This document shows positions 39,098 to 48,895 of a DNA stretch of 52,785 bases, piece by piece. The stretch covers positions 1-52,785 of the forward strand of contig NZ_LGHM01000173.1 of NCBI RefSeq assembly GCF_001908185.1, in the 5' to 3' direction. The position numbers and the translations under genes are program-made. Positions within the stretch are counted from its first letter, which is position 1, and every line of letters begins with the position of its first letter. The DNA is from Bradyrhizobium sp. AS23.2. GTDB taxonomy: Bacteria > Pseudomonadota > Alphaproteobacteria > Rhizobiales > Xanthobacteraceae. The notes beneath the pieces were generated by a model that searched no databases, was not told the DNA's origin, and saw only the letters and a list, made by a program, of their open reading frames with translations.

Positions 39098-41602
39098 ATG
39101 ACATCGCCAAAGCTCGACCGCCGCCAGATGCTGAAGCTCGAAGCGGCCGCGATTGCGGCCGCTGCCGCGGGCATGCCGGCACCGGCGCTCGCCGCCAATC
39201 TCGTCTCCGAGCGCGACAACAGCGAACTGAAATGGGACAAGGCCGCCTGCCGCTTCTGCGGCACCGGCTGCTCAGTGATGGTCGCGACCAAGGACAACCG
39301 CGTCGTCGCCACCCACGGCGACATCAAGGCCGAGGTCAATCGCGGCCTCAACTGCGTCAAGGGCTACTTCCTCTCCAAGATCATGTACGGCCATGACCGC
39401 CTGACGCAGCCGATGCTGCGCAAGACGAACGGCAAGTACGACAAGAACGGCGACTTCACGCCGGTGTCCTGGACCGAGGCCTTCGACATCATGGAGGCGA
39501 AGTGGAAGGAGGCGATGAAGAAGCGCGGGCCGAACGGCGTCGCCATGTTCGGCTCCGGCCAGTGGACGATCTGGGAAGGCTACGCCGCCTCGAAGCTGTT
39601 CAAGGCCGGCTTCCGCACCAACAACATCGACCCCAATGCGCGCCACTGCATGGCGTCCGCGGTTGCCGGCATGATGCGCACCTTCGGCATCGACGAGCCG
39701 GCCGGCTGCTATGACGACATCGAAGCCACCGATGCCTTCGTGCTGTGGGGCTCCAATATGGCGGAGATGCATCCCATTCTGTGGACGCGCGTGGCCGACC
39801 GCCGGCTGTCCGCGCCCCATGTCCGCGTCGCCGTGCTCTCGACCTTCGAGCACCGCTCGTTCGATCTCGCCGACATCGGCATGGTGTTTGTGCCGCAGAC
39901 CGATCTCTACATCCTCAACGCCATCGCCAACCACATCATCAAGACCGGCCGCGTCAACAAGGACTTCGTCAACGCCCATACCATCTTCAGGCGCGGACAG
40001 ACCGACATCGGCTACGGCCTCCGGCCCGAGCATCCACTCCAGAAGAAGGCGACGGGCGCGGCGAAGGCCAATGACTCCACCGACATGAGCTACGACGAAT
40101 ACGTCAAGTTCGTCTCGGACTACACGCTGGAGAAGGCGGCGAAAATGTCGGGCGTGCCGCTCAACCGCCTCGAGGCGCTCGCCGAGCTCTATGCCGATCC
40201 GAAGACCAAGGTGGTCTCGTTCTGGACCATGGGCTTCAACCAGCACACCCGCGGCGTCTGGTGCAACAACCTCGTCTACAACATCCATCTGCTCACCGGA
40301 AAAATCTCCTCGCCCGGCAACAGTCCGTTCTCGCTCACCGGCCAGCCCTCGGCCTGCGGCACCGCGCGCGAGGTCGGCACATTCTCGCACCGCCTGCCCG
40401 CCGACATGGTCGTGACCAACAAGGAGCATCGCGACAAGGCGGAGCATATCTGGCAGCTGCCCGAGGGCACCATTCCCGACAAGAACGGCGCACACGCCGT
40501 GCTGCAAAGCCGGATGCTGAAGGACGGCCTGATCAACGCCTATTGGGTGCAGGTCAACAACAACCTGCAGGCCGGTCCCAACGCCAACGAGGAGACCTAT
40601 CCGGGCTTCCGCAATCCCGACAATTTCATCGTGGTCTCGGACGCCTATCCGTCGGTGACGGCACTGGCCGCCGACCTAATCCTGCCGACCGCGATGTGGG
40701 TGGAGAAGGAAGGCGCCTATGGCAATGCCGAGCGGCGCACGCAGTTCTGGCACCAGCTCGTCAACGCGCCGGGCGAGGCCAAGTCCGATCTGTGGCAGCT
40801 CATGGAATTCTCCAAGCGCTTCAAGATCGAGGAGGTCTGGCCCGAGGAGCTGATCGCCAAGAAACCGGAAGTTCGCGGCAAGACGCTGTTCGACGTGCTC
40901 TTCAAGAATGGCCAGGTCGACAAGTTCCCGACCTCGGAGATCGAGGAAGGCTACGCCAACGAGGAATCCAAGGCGTTCGGCTTCTACGTGCAGAAGGGAT
41001 TGTTCGAGGAATATGCCTCGTTCGGCCGCGGCCACGGCCACGACCTCGCACCGTTCGACACCTATCACCGCGAGCGCGGCCTGCGCTGGCCGGTGGTCAA
41101 CGGCCAGGAAACAAAATGGCGTTTCCGCGAGGGCAGCGATCCCTACGTCAAGCAGGGCACTGACGTGCAGTTCTACGGCTATCCCGACGGCAAGGCGCGC
41201 ATTTTCGCCCTGCCTTACGAGCCGGCGGCGGAATCACCTGACAACGAATATCCGTACTGGCTCTCGACCGGCCGCGTGCTGGAGCATTGGCATTCCGGCA
41301 CCATGACGCGCCGCGTGCCCGAGCTCTACAAGGCGTTCCCCGAGGCAGTCTGCTTCATGCATCCCGACGACGCACAGGAAGCGAAGATCCGGCGCGGCGA
41401 CGAGGTGAAGGTGGTGTCCCGCCGCGGCTTCATCCGCGCCCGCGTCGAGACGCGTGGCCGCGACCGGCCGCCGCGCGGTCTGGTGTTCGTGCCGTGGTTC
41501 GACGAATCCAAGCTGATCAACAAGGTGACGCTGGACGCCACCGATCCGATCTCGCTGCAAACCGACTACAAGAAATGCGCCGTGCGCATCGAGCGGGTGT
41601 GA
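39098..41602 (+). CDS. napA: Periplasmic nitrate reductase catalytic subunit NapA
   Basis: 834 residues, preceded by AGGAAGAG. A twin-arginine signal (DRRQMLKLEAAAIAAA) ends near residue 32. A [4Fe-4S] motif, CRFCGTGCSVMVATKDN with a fourth Cys in GLNCVKGYF, is followed by the Mo-bis-MGD domains. The molybdenum ligand is C184 in ARHCMASAVAGMM. It reduces nitrate to nitrite in the periplasm, receiving electrons from NapC via NapB. Length and motifs are complete. Confidence 0.96.
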   Translation: MTSPKLDRRQMLKLEAAAIAAAAAGMPAPALAANLVSERDNSELKWDKAACRFCGTGCSVMVATKDNRVVATHGDIKAEVNRGLNCVKGYFLSKIMYGHDRLTQPMLRKTNGKYDKNGDFTPVSWTEAFDIMEAKWKEAMKKRGPNGVAMFGSGQWTIWEGYAASKLFKAGFRTNNIDPNARHCMASAVAGMMRTFGIDEPAGCYDDIEATDAFVLWGSNMAEMHPILWTRVADRRLSAPHVRVAVLSTFEHRSFDLADIGMVFVPQTDLYILNAIANHIIKTGRVNKDFVNAHTIFRRGQTDIGYGLRPEHPLQKKATGAAKANDSTDMSYDEYVKFVSDYTLEKAAKMSGVPLNRLEALAELYADPKTKVVSFWTMGFNQHTRGVWCNNLVYNIHLLTGKISSPGNSPFSLTGQPSACGTAREVGTFSHRLPADMVVTNKEHRDKAEHIWQLPEGTIPDKNGAHAVLQSRMLKDGLINAYWVQVNNNLQAGPNANEETYPGFRNPDNFIVVSDAYPSVTALAADLILPTAMWVEKEGAYGNAERRTQFWHQLVNAPGEAKSDLWQLMEFSKRFKIEEVWPEELIAKKPEVRGKTLFDVLFKNGQVDKFPTSEIEEGYANEESKAFGFYVQKGLFEEYASFGRGHGHDLAPFDTYHRERGLRWPVVNGQETKWRFREGSDPYVKQGTDVQFYGYPDGKARIFALPYEPAAESPDNEYPYWLSTGRVLEHWHSGTMTRRVPELYKAFPEAVCFMHPDDAQEAKIRRGDEVKVVSRRGFIRARVETRGRDRPPRGLVFVPWFDESKLINKVTLDATDPISLQTDYKKCAVRIERV

Positions 41603-41604
41603 CC

Positions 41605-42075
41605 ATGCTGAAGCGAAGTGGAATTGTCCTGCTGGCGCTCGCGATTGCTGCGGGCACAGGCTCGCTGACCGCACAGACCGTGACCTCCGGCCTGCGCGGC
41701 CCGACGCCGCTCAATGACGAAGGCCCGGCGCCGCCGATGCTGCCGAATCGCAACACCTCCGAGAAGGAGTCGCGGAACTATCCGGAGCAGCCGCCGGTGA
41801 TCCCGCATTCGATCGACGGCTACCAGATCGACCTCAACAGCAACAAATGCCTGTCCTGCCATGCGCGCTCGCGCACGTCGGAATCGCAGGCGCCGATGGT
41901 CTCCATCACGCATTTCATGGACCGTGACGGCCAGTTCCTGGCCTCGATTTCGCCGCGCCGCTTCTTCTGCACGGAGTGCCACGTGCCGCAGAACACCGCC
42001 ACTCCGCCCGTCAGCAACGACTTCACCGACATCGACACGCTGCTCTCGCGCGCAAGCCCCGGTGGCCGCCGATGA
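41605..42075 (+). CDS. napB: Periplasmic diheme cytochrome NapB
   Basis: 156 residues from ATG 41605, two bases after the napA stop. A signal peptide (about 1-22) precedes the mature protein. Two c-type heme motifs are CLSCH and CTECH. NapB-type segments include PPVIPHSIDGYQI and ITHFMDRDGQ. It transfers electrons from NapC to NapA. The longer frame that begins within napA is not used. Its stop overlaps the napC start. Confidence 0.95.
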   Translation: MLKRSGIVLLALAIAAGTGSLTAQTVTSGLRGPTPLNDEGPAPPMLPNRNTSEKESRNYPEQPPVIPHSIDGYQIDLNSNKCLSCHARSRTSESQAPMVSITHFMDRDGQFLASISPRRFFCTECHVPQNTATPPVSNDFTDIDTLLSRASPGGRR

Positions 42076-42714
42076 CGACGGATGCTGACGAGCCAAAAGC
42101 CAAGCGCGGCTTCATCGCGCGAAGCTGGGACTTTTTTGCTCGAGCTCTGGGGCGTGCTGCGTCGTCCGAGCTCGGTGTTCGCGCTCGGCACACTCGTGCT
42201 CGCGGGCTTTGCGGCAGGCGTCATCTTCTGGGGCGGTTTCAACACCGCGCTGGAACTGACCAACACCGAAAAGTTCTGCACCGGCTGCCACGAGATGAAG
42301 GACAACGTCTTCGCCGAGCTGAAGTCGACCATTCACTTCACCAACCGCTCCGGCGTGCGCGCCACCTGCCCGGACTGCCACGTGCCGCACAACTGGACCG
42401 ACAAGATCGCGCGCAAGATGCAGGCCTCGAAGGAGGTCTGGGGCAAGATCTTCGGCACGATCGACACCCGCGAGAAGTTCCAGGATCACCGGCTCGAGCT
42501 CGCCGCGCATGAATGGGCGCGCTTCAAGGCCAACGACTCCCTGGAGTGCCGCAACTGCCACAGCGCCGATTCCATGGACATCACCAAGCAGTCGCCGCGG
42601 GCCTCGGTGGCGCATCAGCGCTTCCTGTTCACGGGCGAAAAGACCTGTATCGACTGCCACAAGGGCATCGCCCACCATCTGCCCGACATGCGCGGCGTTC
42701 CCGGCTGGCAATAG
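42072..42714 (+). CDS. napC: Tetraheme cytochrome NapC (frameshifted near the N-terminus)
   Basis: NapC should begin MTTDADEPKAKRGFIARSWD at 42072, overlapping the napB stop. That frame continues only with out-of-frame residues after a run of six T (42132-42137). The rest of the protein, from LLELWGVLRRPSSVFALG, is in the next frame; five T would join them. The intact part has a membrane helix (VFALGTLVLAGFAAGVIFWG) and four heme motifs: CTGCH, CPDCH, CRNCH and CIDCH. It passes quinol electrons to NapB. An alternative start at 42082 would give 210 residues with an odd N-terminus. An extra T in the read data is quite possible. Confidence 0.85.
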
Positions 42715-42763
42715 GGTAGTCGGCCCGGCTTGAACCGGCGGTGCGAATGGTTAGTTTTGGGGG

Positions 42764-43918
42764 ATGGCGAATCGGTCGATTTCGCCCTTCCTCAAGACAG
42801 ACATGGCGACATTCACCCCGCATCAGGACGCCGCGCTCAAGGCCGTTGGCGACTGGCTCAAGGCAAAACCCGGCCGTAACGGAACGCCGCCGATCTTCCG
42901 CCTGTTCGGCTTTGCCGGCACCGGCAAGACCACGCTGGCGCGGCATATCGCCGACGGCGTCGACGGCGAGGTGAAGTTCGCCGCCTTTACCGGCAAGGCG
43001 GCGCTGGTCATGCGCAACAAGGGTTGCGACGACGCCTCCACCATCCACTCCCTGATCTACCGCGCCCGCGAATCCGGCGAGGAGCAGCCGAGCTTCGAAC
43101 TGTGGGACGACGCGCCAGCCTCGAAAGCCAAGCTGATCGTGATCGACGAATGCTCGATGGTCGACGCCGAATTGGGCCGCGACCTGATGTCGTTCGACTG
43201 TCCCCTGCTCGTGCTCGGCGACCCCGCGCAGCTGCCGCCGATCCAGGGCGGCGGCTTCTTCACCAATACCGAGCCCGACGCGATGCTGACCGAGGTGCAC
43301 CGCCAGGCGCAGGACGACCCCATCGTGCGGATGTCGATGGACGTCCGCGAGGGCCGCGAGCTCGACATCGGCCGCTACGGCGATAGCGAGGTGGTCTCCC
43401 GTCGGGAGCTCGACCCCGATCGCGTCATGGGCGCCGACCAGGTCCTGGTCGGCCGCAACAACACCCGCCGCGCCTACAACATGCGCGTGCGCCAGCGCCA
43501 GAACATCGAGGACCAGTTTCCGGTCGCCGGCGACAAGCTGGTGTGCCTGCGCAACAACCGCAAGAAGGGCCTGTTCAACGGCGGCCTCTGGCGCGTGAAG
43601 TCGCGCAACACCTCGCGCTCGAAGTCGCGCATCCTCAGCATGCGGCTGTCGCCGGACGAGGATTTTGGGCACAAGGTGACGAAGGTCTCGGTGCGCGCCG
43701 ATTGCTTCGAGGGCGGCATCGAGCAGATCGCCTGGGAGCAGCGCAAGCCCTATGACGAGTTCGATTACGGCTACGTGCTGACCGTGCACAAGTCGCAGGG
43801 TTCGCAATGGGACGACGTCGTGCTGTTCGACGAGAGCTTTGCGTTCCAGGACTCCAGGGCGCGGTGGCTGTACACGGGCATCACGCGCGCGGCGAAGCGG
43901 CTGAGCATCGTGGTGTGA
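42764..43918 (+). CDS. ATP-dependent DNA helicase, RecD/UvrD-like
   Basis: 384 residues from ATG 42764, or about 372 from ATG 42803 (MATFTPHQDAAL), which may be the true start. Walker A GFAGTGKTTLA, motif II VIDECSMVD, GDPAQLPP and the C-terminal UvrD-like segment LTVHKSQGSQWDDVV and YTGITRAAKRL define a compact superfamily 1 helicase. Such short RecD-like helicases are often called ExoV-like. DNA repair is likely but the partner is unknown. It follows napC on the same strand by 49 bases; a functional link to nap is not expected. Confidence 0.85.
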   Translation: MANRSISPFLKTDMATFTPHQDAALKAVGDWLKAKPGRNGTPPIFRLFGFAGTGKTTLARHIADGVDGEVKFAAFTGKAALVMRNKGCDDASTIHSLIYRARESGEEQPSFELWDDAPASKAKLIVIDECSMVDAELGRDLMSFDCPLLVLGDPAQLPPIQGGGFFTNTEPDAMLTEVHRQAQDDPIVRMSMDVREGRELDIGRYGDSEVVSRRELDPDRVMGADQVLVGRNNTRRAYNMRVRQRQNIEDQFPVAGDKLVCLRNNRKKGLFNGGLWRVKSRNTSRSKSRILSMRLSPDEDFGHKVTKVSVRADCFEGGIEQIAWEQRKPYDEFDYGYVLTVHKSQGSQWDDVVLFDESFAFQDSRARWLYTGITRAAKRLSIVV

Positions 43919-43924
43919 GGCTGC

Positions 43925-44050
43925 CGTAGGGTGGGCAAAGGTGCGAAGCGCCGTGCCCACCATTATCCAAACACGCAGTTAAAGATGGTGGGCACGCTTC
44001 CGCCTTCGCTCTTCGAGCTACGGCGGACAAGTCGCTTTGCCCACCCTACG
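43925..44050. repeat. Inverted repeat (CGTAGGGTGGGCAAAG ... CTTTGCCCACCCTACG)
   Basis: Perfect arms of about 16 bases enclose a second pair CGTGCCCACCAT/ATGGTGGGCACG. Diverged relative of 28015-28106. The right end supplies the stop codon of the minus-strand gene 44046-44300. It lies between convergent genes. Confidence 0.7.
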
Positions 44051-44300
44051 GCGCCGGGAATGGCCTGATCTGTTGACGAAGCCACGGCACGTCATCGAAC
44101 GCGGCCCGCTCGGCCTCATGTGCGGACGCGAAAAGGCCGGACCTTTCGGTTGGCGACCAGTGGACGCCTTCGTATTCGTCCCCCTGAATCTCAGCCTCGC
44201 CTCTGTATTCGTAAAACCCATCATGACGTGCAAAGATGTAGACCTTCGCCTTTCCGTCGGCTCGGTCAATCACCTTGATATTTTTTGCATGCGTCCACAT
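44046..44300 (-). CDS. Hypothetical protein
   Basis: 84 residues. Begins MWTHAKNIKVIDRADG and contains KVYIFARHDGFYEYRGEAE and EAERAAFDDVPWLRQQI. The composition (acidic, aromatic) suggests a soluble domain. The codon use is like the surrounding genes. The last codons and TAG lie inside the right arm of the GGGTGGGC repeat, so the original C-terminus may have been altered. No family recognised. Confidence 0.65.
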   Translation of the reverse strand: MWTHAKNIKVIDRADGKAKVYIFARHDGFYEYRGEAEIQGDEYEGVHWSPTERSGLFASAHEAERAAFDDVPWLRQQIRPFPAP

Positions 44301-44319
44301 CGACTAGCTTCCAGCCGCC

Positions 44320-45177
44320 TCAAGGTTGCGGACCCGATAGACCCGGCTCGCGCTCGGCCCGGAAAACATTACTATAAAGATTTGCGATCCATTGCCGACC
44401 GCTCGAGGTGATATTGAGATAGCGTATCGCGGTCTGAATTTGTGGAGCAACGTTGTTCCAGTAAAACTGCGGGTACTTGTAGACGACGTCGGCAGGCGTC
44501 TCATAGCCGAGCTTTTTGTTCAAACCGATTTCCTCGAACTCGTGAAACAGAGCATTTGATTTTCTCAGGTAGTTGGGATCGCCAAGCTGACCGATAAGGT
44601 CGGCAGCGCGCAGCAACATGCCCTCCTCTTCCATCAAATTGTCGATTGAGGATTCCGAATAGGGAAAGCGCGTAAATTCTATGGCTCGGGCAATGCGGCT
44701 TGCGTCGATCTCTTCAACGTCGTCGAGACGTTCCAGGACGAACAATTTTGAGCGGTCCACATGATAGGGTGCGAGCGCGGCGTCAGAGGCCCCCCGCGGG
44801 AGACTAACCATGCGACCAGTTAAATCTGCGACATAGGAGTCGTCGCCATCCCCTTGAATGACTCCGCGCACGTACCCGATGTCATGGGTGAGGCACGCCA
44901 GGGTAAAATTCGCATAGTCGGCGACTGTCGTTGGCCGCAACAGCATCCGCCCCATCAGGATATCGTGCCCGGCGAGAGTAACGAGCATTGAGTGCTCTAT
45001 GTTGTGATATAGGGCGTCGCTGTTGCCAATGCATTCCAATGTGAGTCTGGCCGCAAAGGGAAGAATTTCAGCCAGGCGGGCATGCGAATAGCCAAACCGA
45101 TCTCGTGTATCCGAGGTCAAAAACGATGCTAAAGTCTGCGCTACCAGTTCTGGAATTGTGATCATCTGAACACCCAT
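44320..45177 (-). CDS. HD-domain metal-dependent phosphohydrolase
   Basis: 285 residues from ATG 45177; ATG 45165 or 45231 is possible. HD-fold motifs: DALYHNIEHSML, then LACLTHDIGYVRGV, with metal-binding His and Asp. The middle has LTGRMVSLPRG and the C-terminus LNITSSGRQW. HD proteins hydrolyse phosphate esters, including cyclic nucleotides; the substrate is unknown. It contains both the H-x-N-x-x-H and T-H-D motifs of the active type. It is divergent from nothing nearby and probably monocistronic. Confidence 0.75.
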   Translation of the reverse strand: MGVQMITIPELVAQTLASFLTSDTRDRFGYSHARLAEILPFAARLTLECIGNSDALYHNIEHSMLVTLAGHDILMGRMLLRPTTVADYANFTLACLTHDIGYVRGVIQGDGDDSYVADLTGRMVSLPRGASDAALAPYHVDRSKLFVLERLDDVEEIDASRIARAIEFTRFPYSESSIDNLMEEEGMLLRAADLIGQLGDPNYLRKSNALFHEFEEIGLNKKLGYETPADVVYKYPQFYWNNVAPQIQTAIRYLNITSSGRQWIANLYSNVFRAEREPGLSGPQP

Positions 45178-45306
45178 CTCAGTGTGCGCTGCGGGTTCTG
45201 ACAAGCTCCTTTGTTGAGCCTTAAATAGCACATCGTGGCTCTCTGGGTCGGTGAATGTTCACGTCCGTGCGGAATCTGACCTCACCGGTCGGCCGGCGCG
45301 CAGCCG

Positions 45307-47005
45307 TCACTTCCCCGCGACAAAATAAAAGTCCTCGCGTCCCGGCGGCGAGCCGTAGGTGAACGGCTGCTGCTCGTGCCTGGTCGCGGACCAGACGTCG
45401 TCGCGGACGATATCGAAAAGCTTTCGGATCTCGACGCGCGGCACCTTGATTTCGCGGGCGAGCGCGGTGGCGAAGGGGCTGTCGGCGCCGCCATCACCGT
45501 CCATTGCGGTCTCGCCGTGCTTGGCGGCGTAGACCACCATGAAGCCGGCGCCGGGCTCGATGTTGGAAAAGCCCTTGTCGACCAGCTTGAGCGACAGCGT
45601 GCGCTGCATGGTCGGCGCGAACGGATTGTCGCGGCACGCATCCAGCATCACCAGACGCACCTTGTGCGCGGCACCGACGGCGGCAATCACCTGCTCCAGC
45701 GCGACGGCCTCGGTCTCGGCGTCCTTGTCGGCGGTGAGTTTTGCGTCGACCGGCACGAGATAGTTCACGCCGCCGATCTCGAAACCATGCCCGGCATAAT
45801 AGACCACGGCCCAATCGGCCTTTTCCGCTTCATCGGCGAAGGCTTGCAGCGTCTGGAAGAACTTGTCGCGGGTGAGGTCGCTGACTGACATCACCGTCTG
45901 GAATCCGAGATCCCGCAGCACGCCCGCGATCAGCTTCGAATCGCGCGGAGGATTGGGCAATGCGTGGACGTTCTTGTAGGCGCCGTTGCCGATCACCAGC
46001 GCGACGCGGCGCGCGTTCGACCCGGCCGGCATCTGCGGCGTGAGCGCGGCGAGCCGCTCCTGCGCCTTGGCACGGGCGCGCGCGACGTCGAGCTCGTCGA
46101 ACCTCGTCAACGAATAGGCCGCCGAGCGGTAATCGGCGCGCGCCTGTGCGAGATCGTGCCTGCGCTCGTAGATCTGGCCGCGGCCGGAATGGGCGCGCAC
46201 GTTGTTCGGGTTGATCTGGATGACCGTGTTGTAGTCCTTCAGCGCGGCGTCGAGATCGCCCTTCATCATGTTGACGTCGCCGCGATTATTGATCGCGAAC
46301 GTGTTCTTCGGCTGCTTCTGGATCAGGCCGTCGCAATCGGCGAAAGCCCGGTCGTAATTGCCCATCATGCCGTAGGTGATGCAGCGGTTGCCGGCGATCT
46401 GCGGCGCGGCCGGGTCGATCTTCTCGGCCTCCGCAAAGTCGGCAATCGCGCCGTTGAAATCCTTCATCAGCGTGCGCACTCGGGCGCGGTTGGTCCAGCC
46501 GAGCAGGAATTTCGGCGCGTATTTGACCGCCAGATTGAGATCGTCGAGCGCGCTTTGCAGCGCCCCCCCGGCGCAGCTGAATGGTGCCGCGATTGCTGTA
46601 GGGGACGCCGTAATTGGTCCGCTTCTGGATGGCGAGGTTGTAGTCGGCCATCGCAAGATCGTCCTGGCCCTTGCGCTCATAGGCGACGCCGCGCAGGTTG
46701 AGGACCCCGACATTGTCCGGATCGGCGGCGATGGCGGATGTCAGCACCTCGATCGCGCGATCGTAGTCGCGCTTGTTGACCAGCGTGTTGCCGCGTACGC
46801 CGAGCGCGACCGACTTGTCCTTGCCGGCGAGCCGGTCGGCACTGAGCAGGTTGTCGCAGGCCGTCGCACGAGCCTGCGCGTCGGCCTGGCGGTCGCGGCA
46901 GGTCGCGAGGTCGTCGGCGGCTTGCGGATCGGCCGCGGCGATCGAGGTGCAGGCGGCCAGGACTGCGAGGAGGACGACGAGGGTCAGGGGAACGACGCGC
47001 AGCAT
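45307..47005 (-). pseudogene. TPR lipoprotein with caspase-like domain, one-base frameshift
   Basis: From ATG 47005 the sequence begins MLRVVPLTLVVLLAVLAACT with lipobox LAAC (C19), so it should be a lipoprotein. TPR-like repeats (VLNLRGVAYERKGQDDLAM) follow to NRGTIQLRRG, then a run of seven G (46563-46569 on the plus strand as C) shifts the frame. The remaining part (ALQSALDDLNLAVKYAP and more TPRs) leads to a caspase/metacaspase domain: VALVIGNGAYKN, VVYYAGHGFEIGG (catalytic His) and VMLDACRDNPF (catalytic Cys). Six G would give an intact protein of about 565 residues. It may be periplasmic and proteolytic. Confidence 0.8.
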
Positions 47006-47254
47006 GTGTCAGATCAGCTCCACATTTCTAAGTCGATCATCGATCGCGCGGGTTCATCTAGCGCGGAGTTCGCGGCCGCGCCAACGGGCTGCTGCCGAGC
47101 TATCGTGGGCGGCTTTTTTCACAGACTCGTGTCCGCCCCGGCGTAACAATCGCCGCCCGCGCCCGTATCTCAAACGATGCGAAACGCGGCCGGGCAGGCT
47201 GTTCGCCCGGACCCTGCCGCCCTAGACTGTCAGCCTTCCGAAAAAGGATCCGCC

Positions 47255-47959
47255 ATGCGCCGACCTGTCCTGCTGTCCCTGCTCGCCGCAACCACCGCCG
47301 TGACGCTGGCCCTTACCGCGCCGACCCGGGCCGCGGAGGATGCGGTCGTGATCCCCGCGCCCGCCACGGATGCCGCGCCCGCAGGCGGGATCCAGACCGC
47401 CGTGGTCGCCGGCGGCTGCTTCTGGGGCGTCCAGGGCGTATTCCAGCACACCGCGGGCGTCGTCAATGCGGTCTCCGGCTATGCCGGCGGCACCAAGGCG
47501 ACCGCGGACTACGAGACCGTCTCGAGCGGCCGGACGGGCCACGCCGAGTCGGTCGAGATCAAGTACGACCCCAGGAAGATCTCCTACGGCAAGATCCTCC
47601 AGATCTACTTCTCGGTGGTGCACGACCCGACCCAGCTCAACCGCCAGGGCCCGGACGTCGGCACGCAATATCGCTCGGCAATCTTCACCACCTCGGACGA
47701 GCAGAAGAAGGTGGCGGAGGCCTATATCGCCCAGCTCAACGGCGCGAAGGTGTTCAGCAAGCCGATCGTGACCAAGGTCGGCGCGCTCGAGGCGTTCTAC
47801 CCGGCAGAAGCCTATCACCAGGACTATCTGACGCTGCACCCGACCCAGCCTTACATCGCCTACAACGACATCCCGAAGGTCGAGAACCTGAAAAAGCTGT
47901 TCGCGGATAACTACATTGAAAAGCCGACGCTGGTCAGTGCCAGCAAGGCCACCAACTGA
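47255..47959 (+). CDS. msrA: Peptide methionine sulfoxide reductase A, exported
   Basis: 234 residues from ATG 47255 (AAAAAGGATCC upstream). An N-terminal signal peptide (about 1-27, ending TRA-AE) indicates export to the periplasm. The MsrA motif GGCFWG gives nucleophile C55; also GYAGG and HAESVEIKYDP. No typical C-terminal recycling Cys is seen. It repairs S-methionine sulfoxide. msrB follows 31 bases downstream and completes repair of the R form, but the MsrB has no signal peptide. Confidence 0.93.
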   Translation: MRRPVLLSLLAATTAVTLALTAPTRAAEDAVVIPAPATDAAPAGGIQTAVVAGGCFWGVQGVFQHTAGVVNAVSGYAGGTKATADYETVSSGRTGHAESVEIKYDPRKISYGKILQIYFSVVHDPTQLNRQGPDVGTQYRSAIFTTSDEQKKVAEAYIAQLNGAKVFSKPIVTKVGALEAFYPAEAYHQDYLTLHPTQPYIAYNDIPKVENLKKLFADNYIEKPTLVSASKATN

Positions 47960-47990
47960 TCGCGAGATTCACGGAAACAACGGGAGACCT

Positions 47991-48410
47991 ATGCCCGACA
48001 CCAAGGCGAAGACCACAGACGACAAGGTCATCAAGAGCGAAGAGCAGTGGCGTCGTGAATTGACGCCGATGCAGTACGCCGTGCTGCGCGAGAAGGCGAC
48101 CGAGCGTCCCTTCTCCGGCGAGTATGAGCACGATCACCGCGCCGGCACCTATGTCTGCGCCGGCTGCGGCAACGTGCTGTTCGAGTCCGACGCCAAGTTC
48201 GATTCCGGCTGCGGCTGGCCGAGCTTCACCCAGCCGGCCGTCGAGAGCCATATCGACGAGGAGCACGATGCGAGCCACGGCATGATCCGCACCGAGGTGC
48301 TGTGCTCCAAGTGCAGCGGCCATCTCGGCCACGTCTTCCCCGACGGCCCCGGACCGACCGGCCTGCGCTACTGCATCAACTCTGCGGCGCTGAAACTCGA
48401 GCCGAAATAA
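47991..48410 (+). CDS. msrB: Peptide methionine sulfoxide reductase B
   Basis: 139 residues, ATG 47991 with GGGAGACCT. Family motifs: TPMQYAVLREKATERPFSG, two zinc CxxC pairs (CAGC and CSKC), CGWPSFTQP and RYCINSAAL with the catalytic Cys. It reduces R-methionine sulfoxide, in the cytosol since no signal is seen. It forms an operon with msrA. Confidence 0.95.
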   Translation: MPDTKAKTTDDKVIKSEEQWRRELTPMQYAVLREKATERPFSGEYEHDHRAGTYVCAGCGNVLFESDAKFDSGCGWPSFTQPAVESHIDEEHDASHGMIRTEVLCSKCSGHLGHVFPDGPGPTGLRYCINSAALKLEPK

Positions 48411-48515
48411 AGTTGCGCGCTGCCGGTTCCGTCATGGAACCCGGCGGCGCGTTGTGCTTTTCTCTCTGGCGGTGCGGCCGATGATCGCAGTCCGGCGGCC
48501 GTCAGGGAGGATGCC

Positions 48516-48680
48516 ATGTCGCTTGGGACCATCCTGATCATCCTGGTGATCATCTATCTGCTCGGCGGCATGTCCGGCCGGATCGGCGGCTATGGCTACG
48601 GCATGGGCCATTCCGGCATGGGGATCGGCGGCGTCGTGCTCGTGGTGCTGATCGTCCTGCTGCTTCTTGGCAAGTTGTAA
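48516..48680 (+). CDS. DUF3309-type small membrane protein
   Basis: 54 residues, GGGAGGATGCC upstream. Helix 1 (LGTILIILVIIYLLGG) is followed by a Gly-rich loop GRIGGYGYGMGHSG and helix 2 (VVLVVLIVLLLLG). This arrangement matches DUF3309. Function unknown. Confidence 0.75.
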   Translation: MSLGTILIILVIIYLLGGMSGRIGGYGYGMGHSGMGIGGVVLVVLIVLLLLGKL

Positions 48681-48895
48681 ACCATTCAAGCCATTGAAAT
48701 CGCTAGGTTAACCCTAGTTGCGGAGCTGCCATGCGCGGATTCATCATCTGCGTTCGCAGGGGTCGCAATTTTGTCAAATCGGCCTATATTAGAGGACGAA
48801 AATGACATGTGCGGCGGGCCCGCTCGATTGCGGCCCCTGCCCTCCCAAACCCCAACGCGCTTAAAGCCCCAGAGAAGATCACGAGGTCTTTGACC

